The position numbers were made by a program, and so were the translations under genes. This document shows, piece after piece, positions 1-5,010 of a DNA stretch of 9,158 nt. Under the pieces are notes generated by a model. It was not told where the DNA came from. It worked only from the letters and a program-made list of their open reading frames with translations, and ran no database searches. Each line of letters starts with the position of its first letter. The stretch's first letter is position 1. Origin of the DNA: Ruminococcaceae bacterium UBA2656 (GTDB taxonomy: Bacteria > Bacillota > Clostridia > Oscillospirales > Acutalibacteraceae); the NCBI GenBank assembly GCA_002359465.1, contig DENA01000011.1:96736-105893 (forward strand), read 5' to 3'.

Positions 1-25
1 TGCGCGAGACGAGACTTGAACCCGT
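1..25 (-). other. tRNA 3'-end fragment, candidate attachment site (attR/attL core)
   Basis: Read on the - strand, these bases give a 5-bp T-stem (ACGGG with CTCGT, one G-U pair), a standard T-loop TTCAAGT, a seven-base acceptor 3' strand CTCGCGC and discriminator A. The order is exactly that of a tRNA 3' end. The bases that would hold the variable and anticodon arms (26 onward) do not fold as tRNA, and no matching acceptor 5' strand GCGCGAG follows. The acceptor and T-arm resemble tRNA-Leu or another class II tRNA, but the identity is uncertain. Many phage integrases use a tRNA 3' end as attB and leave such a copy at the far end of the prophage. The position beyond the lysis genes fits that. 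The crossover cannot be proven without the other end. Confidence 0.55.
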
Positions 26-103
26 CAAAGTGACTTTTGCAGGTGTTAGCATATTGAAAAAATGTAGGTACAGAGCCAAATCTTCAATTTCCATTTTTGT
101 GAA

Positions 104-147
104 ATTTGGTCCATAAAAGCCTGTTTTTGCAGAAATAAGGACCAAAT
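104..147. repeat. Inverted repeat, 9-bp arms, near the element end
   Basis: ATTTGGTCC (104-112) and GGACCAAAT (139-147) are perfect complements separated by 26 bases. There is no T-tract, so it is not an obvious terminator. The stretch 1-309 otherwise contains only the tRNA fragment, this repeat and a promoter. Proximity to the candidate attachment site makes an integrase or excisionase arm-type binding region possible, but nothing in the sequence proves it. Confidence 0.35.
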
Positions 148-258
148 AAGAACCATGAATTAGACAATAATTTCCATGTACCAGTTTGAATAACAATTTT
201 GCAATAATTTTATAATATGCTTATTTCCACTTGGTCAATACAATATTTTCCATAAATC

Positions 259-287
259 TTGACATTCCGACTTTTTTTGCGTTTAAT
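259..287 (+). promoter_or_regulatory. Sigma-A type promoter for the 310-507 gene
   Basis: A perfect -35 box TTGACA (259-264) is followed after exactly 17 bases by TTTAAT (282-287). Transcription would start near 294, just before the ribosome binding site, giving a very short leader. Confidence 0.65.
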
Positions 288-309
288 TATTATTGAGGTG
301 GATTGAACT

Positions 310-507
310 ATGAGTGCACTTTTTATTGTGTATTGCGCAGTAATTGGCATTTTAGCAGCTACATTGATTATTCTGATATCCAACAAGGTTAGTAGCAAAA
401 GGTTTGCTTGTACCTTGTGCTGCCTTCTAGGAATGGTGGTAGCCGTGACAGTTACAATACTTTTTGTCCATTTAGGCGATTCAGTTAGTATAGGGGTGCT
501 CTTATAA
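310..507 (+). CDS. Small two-TM membrane protein, function unknown
   Basis: A 65-residue protein that I do not recognise. Two hydrophobic segments, about residues 3-24 and 36-56, are separated by a short basic loop (SNKVSSKRF), so it is probably a membrane hairpin. The loop holds positive charge, suggesting it faces the cytoplasm. The ATG is chosen because GAGGTGG (295-301) lies eight bases upstream. It has its own near-consensus promoter and is followed by a strong hairpin (556-588), so it is a self-contained transcription unit at the edge of the element. A two-TM protein in a prophage could be a holin-like or toxin-like peptide or a superinfection-exclusion factor. None of these can be chosen from the sequence. 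The coding call rests on the promoter, ribosome binding site and terminator rather than on homology. Confidence 0.6.
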   Translation: MSALFIVYCAVIGILAATLIILISNKVSSKRFACTLCCLLGMVVAVTVTILFVHLGDSVSIGVLL

Positions 508-555
508 CAGAGTTATACATTTTTCCACATTAGGTAAATATGCAATCGGGGAATA

Positions 556-588
556 AGAAACCCACCGAGAAACTATCGGTGGGTTTCT
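556..588 (+). terminator. Rho-independent-like hairpin after the small membrane protein gene
   Basis: Perfect 13-bp arms AGAAACCCACCGA (556-568) and TCGGTGGGTTTCT (576-588) with a 7-base loop. The T-rich bases are inside the right arm and the following bases (attatggg) are only partly T-rich. It separates the small gene from the agr operon, so the regulator downstream needs its own promoter. Confidence 0.7.
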
Positions 589-639
589 ATTATGGGTAAG
601 TCCACTTAAAAAAATTATATTGGGAAACAGGTGATTATC

Positions 640-1368
640 GTGTTGGAAATTGCTTTATGCGATGACGATAAATATGAATTGGATAGGCTTAATACCACGA
701 TTTTAAAGTACTGTAAAGAGAAAAGCATTAAAGCAAATATATACAAATACTCAACAGGTGAAAACCTATTGCATAGTGCAAAGCGATTCCAAATTATATT
801 TCTAGATATAAAAATGGGCCAAATTGACGGAATCGAAGCCGCTAAAATAATACGGGCAAATGATAAGCTTGTAAAAATAATATATGTAACAAATTTCTCG
901 AATTATCAAACAGATGCCTTTACCGTAAGGGCTTTCGGATATGTAACAAAGCCAATTACATACGAAATGATTAGTAAACAGTTAGACGATGTAATGGCAT
1001 ATTCACGACTGGAAAAGGATAAAATCACTTTTACTTTTGATACAAATATCGGGATTAAAACATTAAACATTGATGATATTTTCTATTTCGAATATTGTAA
1101 TCATAAGATCGAAATTGTTACAATAAAAAGGACTTATAAAATTACGGATAGCATAACCAATATTATAAATAACTTTAAATCATATGGTTTTTCAATGCCA
1201 CACAAAAGTTATGTAGTAAACTTACGTTATGTGTCTAGTATAAAAGGTTATGATGTACAATTAACGAGTGGAGATTTAATCCCAATCTCACAGAAAAGAG
1301 CAGTAGAGTTTAAAGCTGACTTTCATTCTTATTTAAAAAGTAATTTTAATATGTTAATGAGAGGATAA
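640..1368 (+). CDS. AgrA-type LytTR response regulator
   Basis: A 242-residue two-component response regulator: an N-terminal receiver domain followed by a LytTR DNA-binding domain. In the receiver, the acidic pocket is at residues 8-10 (CDDD), the phospho-acceptor Asp is near 56 (IIFLDIKMGQIDG) and the conserved Lys near 104 (VTKPI). LytTR spans roughly 130-235, with the family signature HKSYVVNLRYV. Length is normal for AgrA-type regulators. The GTG at 640 is preferred over the GTG at 631: AGGTGAT (629-635) is a good ribosome binding site for 640 but would overlap the 631 codon, and starting at MLEIALCDDD matches the family N-terminus. It is followed directly by the sensor kinase gene. It is expected to be phosphorylated by that kinase and to bind direct repeats upstream of agrD. 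A poor promoter (TATATT at 616-621, no clear -35) may imply activator dependence. Confidence 0.93.
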   Translation: MLEIALCDDDKYELDRLNTTILKYCKEKSIKANIYKYSTGENLLHSAKRFQIIFLDIKMGQIDGIEAAKIIRANDKLVKIIYVTNFSNYQTDAFTVRAFGYVTKPITYEMISKQLDDVMAYSRLEKDKITFTFDTNIGIKTLNIDDIFYFEYCNHKIEIVTIKRTYKITDSITNIINNFKSYGFSMPHKSYVVNLRYVSSIKGYDVQLTSGDLIPISQKRAVEFKADFHSYLKSNFNMLMRG

Positions 1369-1370
1369 AA

Positions 1371-2690
1371 ATGATGGTAGATAATATAATACGGATTTTG
1401 TCTTATATTATATCATGCACAATTGGTACTATAATCATATATGACTTTATGGAAAAAATGTTTAATTCACAATGCTATATAAAACGCTTAAAAATAGTCA
1501 TATTTGTTATTTTTACAATATTGTGGTTTACAATAAATCGTTTGGGTTTCCCTATGCTGAATTTAACGTACTTTGTTAGTTCGACTCTTCTAATCGGGAT
1601 TTTTCTTTATAATACAAAACGCTTTGCGCAGATTTTGCAGATTTTCACTTTTATTATCTCTTATGCGGCATGTGACATTATAATATCTTCAATACTTTCG
1701 GTTATCAATGGTTTTGTTCCAATATTAAGCAATAACTCATTAGTGTTTTTGTTAAATGTAATTATAGTCGAAACATTTATGGTTGTTTTTTGTAAATTTC
1801 TTATTATATTTTTTAAAAAGCAGAGCATTTCACATGTTTACAAAAAGCAGTACATATTTTTAGCTGCAATCCCAATCTTTAACGCTATTGTTCTCTACGC
1901 AGTATTAATTTTGGCTGAATTTAAAACCGATCAGAACGTTACCCATCTTATTATGACGTTAATGGCAGTCATATCATCCGTACTAAATATCGCAGTCCTT
2001 TACTTTTTTGAAAACATATCAAAATCTAATCAACTAGAAAATGATATAATTTTAATGCGTCAACGTATAGATATGCAATACAACTATTATCAACAATTAG
2101 AAATTGAGTACAATAATTCACAAACAATTATGCATGATATAAAAAATCATCTTAAAGTACTCGAAAGGCTTTATAATTCAGATCAAAAATCAGAAGGCCT
2201 TCAGTATGCTCAAAAAATATCTAAGATAGTTGAAGAATTAGGAATGAAATTCAAATGCAATAGCCAAATACTCAACATAATTGTGAATGAGAAAATCAAG
2301 ATATGTAATATAAACAAGATTGAATTTATTTATTCAATAGAAAATTTAAGCCTCAGTTTTATAGACGACATCGATATTACAGCAATTTTTGCAAATCTGC
2401 TGGATAATGCAATTGAGGCATGCAAAAAAATAATTAATCAAACCAAACAAATTGAGCTTCGTGTTTATCAGTTTAATAATATGCTTATTATTAATTTGAT
2501 TAATTCTGTTGATAGTGTTCCAGTGCAAAACGAAGGAAAATTTGTTTCTAGTAAAAAAGATCATAAGGCAATCGGTTTATCGAACATCAAGGCATCCGTT
2601 GAAAAATATGATGGAGATATGAATATAGAAATTGAGCAAGGTAAATTTTCTGTTAGTATTATGTTTCCAATAAAACAAGAAGCTAATTAA
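1371..2690 (+). CDS. AgrC-type sensor histidine kinase (GHKL)
   Basis: A 439-residue membrane sensor kinase. The N-terminal half (about residues 5-215) is a run of six or more hydrophobic segments, the AgrC-type receptor module that binds cyclic peptide outside the cell. A linker/coiled region (215-250) leads to the H-box MHDIKNHLKVL with the phospho-acceptor His at 255. The GHKL ATPase follows, with N-box NLLDNAIEA (342-350) and a G-box HKAIGLSNIKA around 399-409. The typical HPK10 spacing and length argue for a complete gene. The start follows GAGAGG (1359-1364), which overlaps the end of the regulator gene; a second ATG at 1374 is a possible alternative. The next gene is the pheromone precursor, so its ligand is predicted to be the agrD product. 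The gene is strongly AT-rich like its neighbours. Confidence 0.93.
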   Translation: MMVDNIIRILSYIISCTIGTIIIYDFMEKMFNSQCYIKRLKIVIFVIFTILWFTINRLGFPMLNLTYFVSSTLLIGIFLYNTKRFAQILQIFTFIISYAACDIIISSILSVINGFVPILSNNSLVFLLNVIIVETFMVVFCKFLIIFFKKQSISHVYKKQYIFLAAIPIFNAIVLYAVLILAEFKTDQNVTHLIMTLMAVISSVLNIAVLYFFENISKSNQLENDIILMRQRIDMQYNYYQQLEIEYNNSQTIMHDIKNHLKVLERLYNSDQKSEGLQYAQKISKIVEELGMKFKCNSQILNIIVNEKIKICNINKIEFIYSIENLSLSFIDDIDITAIFANLLDNAIEACKKIINQTKQIELRVYQFNNMLIINLINSVDSVPVQNEGKFVSSKKDHKAIGLSNIKASVEKYDGDMNIEIEQGKFSVSIMFPIKQEAN

Positions 2691-2715
2691 TATTTTTGTA
2701 TATAAGCAAAATGTC

Positions 2716-2746
2716 TGTATTTTAGTATAAAAAACTGTAAGTTAGT
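2716..2746 (+). promoter_or_regulatory. Direct repeat resembling a LytTR (AgrA) operator
   Basis: TGTATTTTAGT (2716-2726) and TGTAAGTTAGT (2736-2746) match at 9 of 11 positions, with starts 20 bp apart, about two helical turns. The core TAAGTTAGT fits the AgrA-type consensus (W M M GTT N R K) at all nine positions. The pair ends nine bases before the -35 box of the agrD promoter, where a class-I/II activator would bind. LytTR sites in characterised agr loci are usually 21-22 bp apart, so 20 is slightly short. Confidence 0.5.
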
Positions 2747-2755
2747 CGAATGTCA

Positions 2756-2783
2756 TTGAAAAATGTTTTAAACTTCTTATAAT
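2756..2783 (+). promoter_or_regulatory. Promoter of agrDB
   Basis: TTGAAA (2756-2761), a 16-base spacer and a perfect TATAAT (2778-2783). Transcription should start near 2790, giving a leader of about 28 bases with AGGAG before the agrD ATG. The 127-base gap between the kinase gene and agrD is the only real gap in the agr cluster and is filled by this promoter and its upstream repeats. Confidence 0.7.
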
Positions 2784-2817
2784 TATGATTAATTAAAATT
2801 ACTAAGGAGTGTTAAAG

Positions 2818-2970
2818 ATGAAAAGCAAAAAAAGCATCCAGATTCAGGCATTGAAATTGGTTTCAAAAGTTGCTATCTATGAGGCTCGTAAATCAGCGAA
2901 TACATCTTGTGTGGCATTAGCATATCAACCGAAACTTCCTGATGCAGCAAAAAGGCTTAGAAAATTTTAA
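2818..2970 (+). CDS. agrD: AgrD-family cyclic lactone autoinducer precursor
   Basis: A 50-residue pheromone precursor, below the size limit of most gene lists. It has the three AgrD parts: a basic amphipathic leader (MKSKKSIQIQALKLVSKVAIYEARKS shape, residues 1-26), a short core with one Cys (NTSCVALA, Cys31) and a charged tail beginning YQPKLPD (36-42). In Listeria AgrD the core CFMFV is followed by YEPK, and the ring closes on the residue before Tyr. By that alignment the ring here is C31-V-A-L-A35, with one or more of the residues before Cys31 as an exocyclic tail. AGGAG (2805-2809) lies eight bases before the ATG. Its stop TAA overlaps the agrB ATG by one base. The small, aliphatic ring residues are unusual, since many known rings carry aromatic residues. 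Confidence 0.9.
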   Translation: MKSKKSIQIQALKLVSKVAIYEARKSANTSCVALAYQPKLPDAAKRLRKF

Positions 2971-3536
2971 TGCTACTTAACAATTTTTCCAACTGGATCA
3001 TTAAAGCCTCGAGTAAGGGCGGCTTGATTGCAGAAAAAGATGAGGAAATCTACCTTTTTGGTATTGAAACCGCTCTTCTCAAACTAATTCATTTTTCCAC
3101 TATGCTGATAATCGGTTTATGTGCTGGTAAGTTATTAGAGACTTTCGTATTTATCGTATCGTATTCAACTCTTAGAGTCTATGCTGGTGGATATCATGCT
3201 AAAACAAGATTAAGGTGCTATGGCATATCGTGGTTGTTGATTCTGTTTGTTTTACTATTTACTGAATTTTGTCCAAATCAAATAGCATTTGTCGTATCGA
3301 TATTGGTTTCCCTTCCATCTTATTTTATAATTTTTCTTTTGGCTCCTGTAGACAATATAAACAAACCACTTGATGATACAGAAATACATCACTATAAAAT
3401 AAAGGCTAGAATCGTTCTTTCAGTAGAATTAATTATATCAATGATATTTTTATTCACATATCTAATACAAATTTCATTAATTGTCAGTTTAAGCATATTT
3501 TCAGTTGCAATAATGCTGGTTGTGGGCAAAACTTAA
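2970..3536 (+). CDS. agrB: AgrB pheromone-processing protease
   Basis: A 188-residue membrane cysteine protease that cuts the AgrD tail and closes the thiolactone ring. The catalytic motif is intact: R69-V-Y-A-G-G-Y-H76, then Cys83 (HAKTRLRC), with the seven-residue His-Cys spacing of the family. The conserved APVDNINKPL follows at 125-134. Hydrophobic segments fall near 36-65, 86-100, 104-125 and 147-185, consistent with an integral membrane protein. Length is normal. No strong ribosome binding site of its own is visible; TAATG overlap with agrD implies translational coupling, so precursor and processor are made together. Gene order D-B is reversed relative to the staphylococcal and C. perfringens B-D. 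Confidence 0.95.
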   Translation: MLLNNFSNWIIKASSKGGLIAEKDEEIYLFGIETALLKLIHFSTMLIIGLCAGKLLETFVFIVSYSTLRVYAGGYHAKTRLRCYGISWLLILFVLLFTEFCPNQIAFVVSILVSLPSYFIIFLLAPVDNINKPLDDTEIHHYKIKARIVLSVELIISMIFLFTYLIQISLIVSLSIFSVAIMLVVGKT

Positions 3537-3580
3537 AAACAAGTAATTCAGGATTGTTCGGTGTAGAGGGTGTTTCAACA

Positions 3581-3769
3581 ATGTACTACAGTGAAATAAC
3601 ACGCGGAGGGGTTTCAGAAGCTGAAGCTCATTTGCAAATAATTGCTTTATGTGAAAGATGGTATTATTCAGTTCATCCGAATGGGGATTTTGTCAAATAC
3701 TTTAAGAAACACTCTGATCATCTACTTTGCATAGATCAATGGAATTGCTTTAAGCAAATTAGAGAGTGA
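3581..3769 (+). CDS. Small protein downstream of agrB, function unknown
   Basis: A 62-residue soluble protein that I do not recognise. The ATG at 3581 is preferred because GAGGGTG (3566-3572) is eight bases upstream; a TTG at 3554 would extend it by nine residues but has a weaker site. The sequence is rich in aromatic and His/Cys residues (ERWYYSVHPNGDFVKYFKKHSDHLLCIDQWNC), with Cys at about 28, 50 and 55 and no membrane segment or signal peptide. It lies 44 bases after agrB on the same strand with no terminator between them, so it is probably the last gene of the agrDB transcript. That position would suit an effector or modulator of the quorum response, but this is only inference. Confidence 0.6.
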   Translation: MYYSEITRGGVSEAEAHLQIIALCERWYYSVHPNGDFVKYFKKHSDHLLCIDQWNCFKQIRE

Positions 3770-3783
3770 ATAATTCTTTGCAG

Positions 3784-3824
3784 CAGTATCCCCTAACCGT
3801 TTCGCATTCGGCTAAGGGATACTG
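3784..3824 (-). terminator. Long hairpin between agr operon and abrB
   Basis: Sixteen-base arms at 3784-3799 and 3809-3824 with a nine-base loop. Two positions (3793/3815 and 3796/3812) are A-C mismatches in + strand RNA but G-U pairs in - strand RNA, so the stem is complete only on the - strand, the strand of abrB. The T-tract is poor on either side, so terminator function is plausible but not certain. It may serve both convergent transcripts. Confidence 0.5.
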
Positions 3825-3858
3825 TAATTATTATGTTGAATTTATTTTAACATGGCGT

Positions 3859-4086
3859 TCATCTTTTTATACATTTACGACAAACGGTGTGTCCTTCATA
3901 GTTAAAAACATCATCTATACCATCGCAGGACTCGCATTCAAATTTTCTTTTCCTCATAATGATCATTTCACCATCGACAAAAAATTCAAACTGATCATTT
4001 GCATTAATATTAAGACTATTTCTGAGTTCTTTAGGCAAAACAATTCTGCCTAATTGGTCAATTTTTCTTACTATTGCAGCTGCCAT
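3859..4086 (-). CDS. AbrB-family transcriptional regulator with C-terminal zinc-ribbon-like tail
   Basis: A 75-residue DNA-binding protein of the AbrB/SpoVT swapped-hairpin family. The N-terminal domain (1-48) has the signature IVRKIDQLGRIVLPKELRNSL and ends FFVDGEMIIMRKR. The tail has two Cys pairs, CESC and CRKC, separated by about 16 residues, which looks like a small zinc-binding module seen in some clostridial AbrB proteins. ATG at 4086 is preferred because MAAAIVRKIDQLGR matches the family start. A GTG at 4104 would add six residues, and neither has a strong ribosome binding site. The gene is transcribed against the agr operon, with its own promoter. AbrB proteins control growth-transition genes and often themselves. 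Its target could be a neighbouring promoter, which the sequence cannot show. Confidence 0.88.
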   Translation of the reverse strand: MAAAIVRKIDQLGRIVLPKELRNSLNINANDQFEFFVDGEMIIMRKRKFECESCDGIDDVFNYEGHTVCRKCIKR

Positions 4087-4156
4087 ACACTCATCGTCTT
4101 TCACTCTGAATTTATTCTTTTTTCCATATTTTACTATATCTTACGCTTTATTTAGT

Positions 4157-4185
4157 TCTATAATAAGACTTGTAATAATTTACAA
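4157..4185 (-). promoter_or_regulatory. abrB promoter with an overlapping palindrome
   Basis: On the - strand, TTGTAA (4185-4180), 17 bases, then TATAGA (4162-4157) form a reasonable promoter about 70 bases upstream of the abrB ATG. TTGTAA and TTACAA (4170-4185) form a perfect inverted repeat with a 4-base centre that starts at the -35 box, a natural place for a repressor operator. Confidence 0.5.
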
Positions 4186-4204
4186 TTTATTAATATTGCT
4201 AAAA

Positions 4205-4238
4205 AAGCCCGCTGGAAATTAATCCGGCGGGCTTGCCT
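4205..4238 (+). terminator. Rho-independent terminator upstream of abrB
   Basis: Twelve-base arms AAGCCCGCTGGA (4205-4216) and TCCGGCGGGCTT (4223-4234) with a six-base loop. One pair is a G-U on the + strand and a mismatch on the - strand. T-runs flank both sides (TTTTT at 4238-4242; six T on the - strand), so it may work in both directions. On the + strand it would stop agr read-through that crosses abrB in antisense. Confidence 0.75.
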
Positions 4239-4240
4239 TT

Positions 4241-4344
4241 TTAAGGCTAATTTATATTTCTAAATGATCGATATATAAAGAGTACAAATATCTTTCAATT
4301 ACTCTAAAACTTTAAGTGCTGTTATTATTTCTGCTTTTAAGGCG
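4241..4344. other. Intergenic stretch with no recognised feature
   Basis: AT-rich DNA between the terminator and the inverted repeat upstream of the membrane-protein operon. I see no open reading frame with a ribosome binding site, no clear promoter and no RNA fold here. Confidence 0.5.
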
Positions 4345-4381
4345 CTTGACTATAATACCATTTGAAAAAGGTAAAGTCAAG
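4345..4381. repeat. Inverted repeat upstream of the membrane-protein operon
   Basis: CTTGACT (4345-4351) and AGTCAAG (4375-4381) are perfect 7-bp arms. Inside them TACC (4356-4359) and GGTA (4370-4373) can extend the stem past a bulge. It ends 20 bases before the -35 box of the following promoter, a position suited to an operator. No T-tract follows. Confidence 0.4.
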
Positions 4382-4400
4382 GAAATTTTTCTGTTTATAC

Positions 4401-4429
4401 TTGAAAAGCACAAAATAATGGTATATTAT
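4401..4429 (+). promoter_or_regulatory. Promoter of the membrane-protein pair
   Basis: TTGAAA (4401-4406), 17 bases, then TATTAT (4424-4429), overlapping a perfect TATAAT at 4427-4432. Transcription would begin near 4437-4440. Confidence 0.6.
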
Positions 4430-4452
4430 AATTTCACGAGGTAATAAAATAA

Positions 4453-4467
4453 ATGGTAAGAACGTGA
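4453..4467 (+). promoter_or_regulatory. Possible four-codon leader ORF with the only good ribosome binding site
   Basis: GAGGTAAT (4438-4445) sits seven bases before an ATG at 4453 that reads M-V-R-T and stops (TGA 4465-4467), four bases before the ATG of the 178-residue gene. The large gene itself has only a weak site. Ribosomes may load at the mini-ORF and re-initiate, a coupling arrangement; chance is also possible. Confidence 0.3.
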
Positions 4468-4471
4468 ATAA

Positions 4472-5008
4472 ATGGCTGATACCAAGGATAAAATCAATCA
4501 TAAAACCGGTAAATATAAAAACGGAAAATGTCCTTATCCTATATGTGCTCTCAGGACAAACAGAGATGGATTAAAATGCATTTTAAAATGCATTTGTTCT
4601 CTAGTTGCATATACTAATTTGGCTAAAAACGTATCCCTTTTTACGGGAATAACTGTTTTCCTTTTCTTATTTCCATCAACGGTTGATCTGGTCTGCTATA
4701 GATCCAAATCGCATTTAGTTGAACTTTTAAAGTATATTGTACTCGCGATAGACTCGATAGTCCTTTTTACTACATTTTCTACAGTTTTCGGGTTTATGGA
4801 TCAAGACGCCTTAACGTTTTTTGTAAATCCAAATGCTATGATATTAGAGGGACTTGTTATCCCCAAAAATAAATTGTTTAAATTGATGCTATCTAATATA
4901 CCCATGATCATAGTATGTTATATCGGATCACCGGCATTTGACTGCAGTTTGCTTGTTAATATTTTTCGCTCGGATCGATTTGAAACTCGAAAGAAAAAGG
5001 AGGCTTAA
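4472..5008 (+). CDS. Cys-rich multi-TM membrane protein, function unknown
   Basis: A 178-residue protein that I do not recognise. The N-terminus (1-45) is hydrophilic, basic and Cys-rich: CPYPIC (about 20-25), then LKCILKCIC (34-42). Three hydrophobic segments follow, near 53-74, 85-108 and 136-165, and the C-terminus is short and basic (RFETRKKKEA). The paired Cys could bind metal or form disulfides. The LKCI pair is encoded by a perfect 12-bp tandem duplication. It is the first gene of a two-gene operon with its own promoter, and its last codons contain the AGGAGG of the next gene. Promoter-bounded membrane proteins in this part of a prophage are often lysogenic-conversion or superinfection-exclusion factors. 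That is inference from position only. The start is supported by frame and weakly by the upstream leader. Confidence 0.7.
   Translation: MADTKDKINHKTGKYKNGKCPYPICALRTNRDGLKCILKCICSLVAYTNLAKNVSLFTGITVFLFLFPSTVDLVCYRSKSHLVELLKYIVLAIDSIVLFTTFSTVFGFMDQDALTFFVNPNAMILEGLVIPKNKLFKLMLSNIPMIIVCYIGSPAFDCSLLVNIFRSDRFETRKKKEA
4571..4595. repeat. 12-bp tandem duplication that forms a 22-bp palindrome
   Basis: TTAAAATGCATT occurs twice back to back (4571-4582 and 4583-4594). The joined copies make a perfect 22-bp palindrome at 4574-4595 centred between 4584 and 4585. In the reading frame it encodes LKCI-LKCI, so gain or loss of one unit keeps the frame. Confidence 0.9.
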
Positions 5009-5010
5009 CT

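Noticed and set aside
1..90. Complete tRNA gene at the left edge
   Set aside because: Only the T-arm and acceptor 3' strand are present; no anticodon arm, D-arm or matching 5' acceptor strand is found to the right.
210..398. 62-codon - strand frame at the left edge
   Set aside because: Antisense to the 310-507 gene and its promoter; no ribosome binding site and an odd composition.
2346..2564. 72-codon - strand frame within the sensor kinase gene
   Set aside because: Lies wholly inside the ATPase domain of a well-supported kinase gene.
3766..4053. 95-codon + strand frame after the 62-residue gene
   Set aside because: It starts at GTG inside the previous stop, has no proper ribosome binding site, crosses a hairpin, and is antisense to the clearly real AbrB gene.
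4241..4470. CRISPR array, riboswitch or structured non-coding RNA between abrB and the membrane operon
   Set aside because: No regularly spaced repeats, and no fold beyond the simple inverted repeat at 4345-4381 was found by eye.
4464..4574. Second AgrD-like or small peptide frame starting GTG at 4464 (MNKWLIPRIKS...)
   Set aside because: It has no Cys core or YQPK-type boundary and no good ribosome binding site, and it overlaps the 178-residue gene out of frame.
4472..5008. 178-residue membrane protein as a second AgrB
   Set aside because: It lacks the GGxH and downstream Cys motif and the APVDxxNKPL block.
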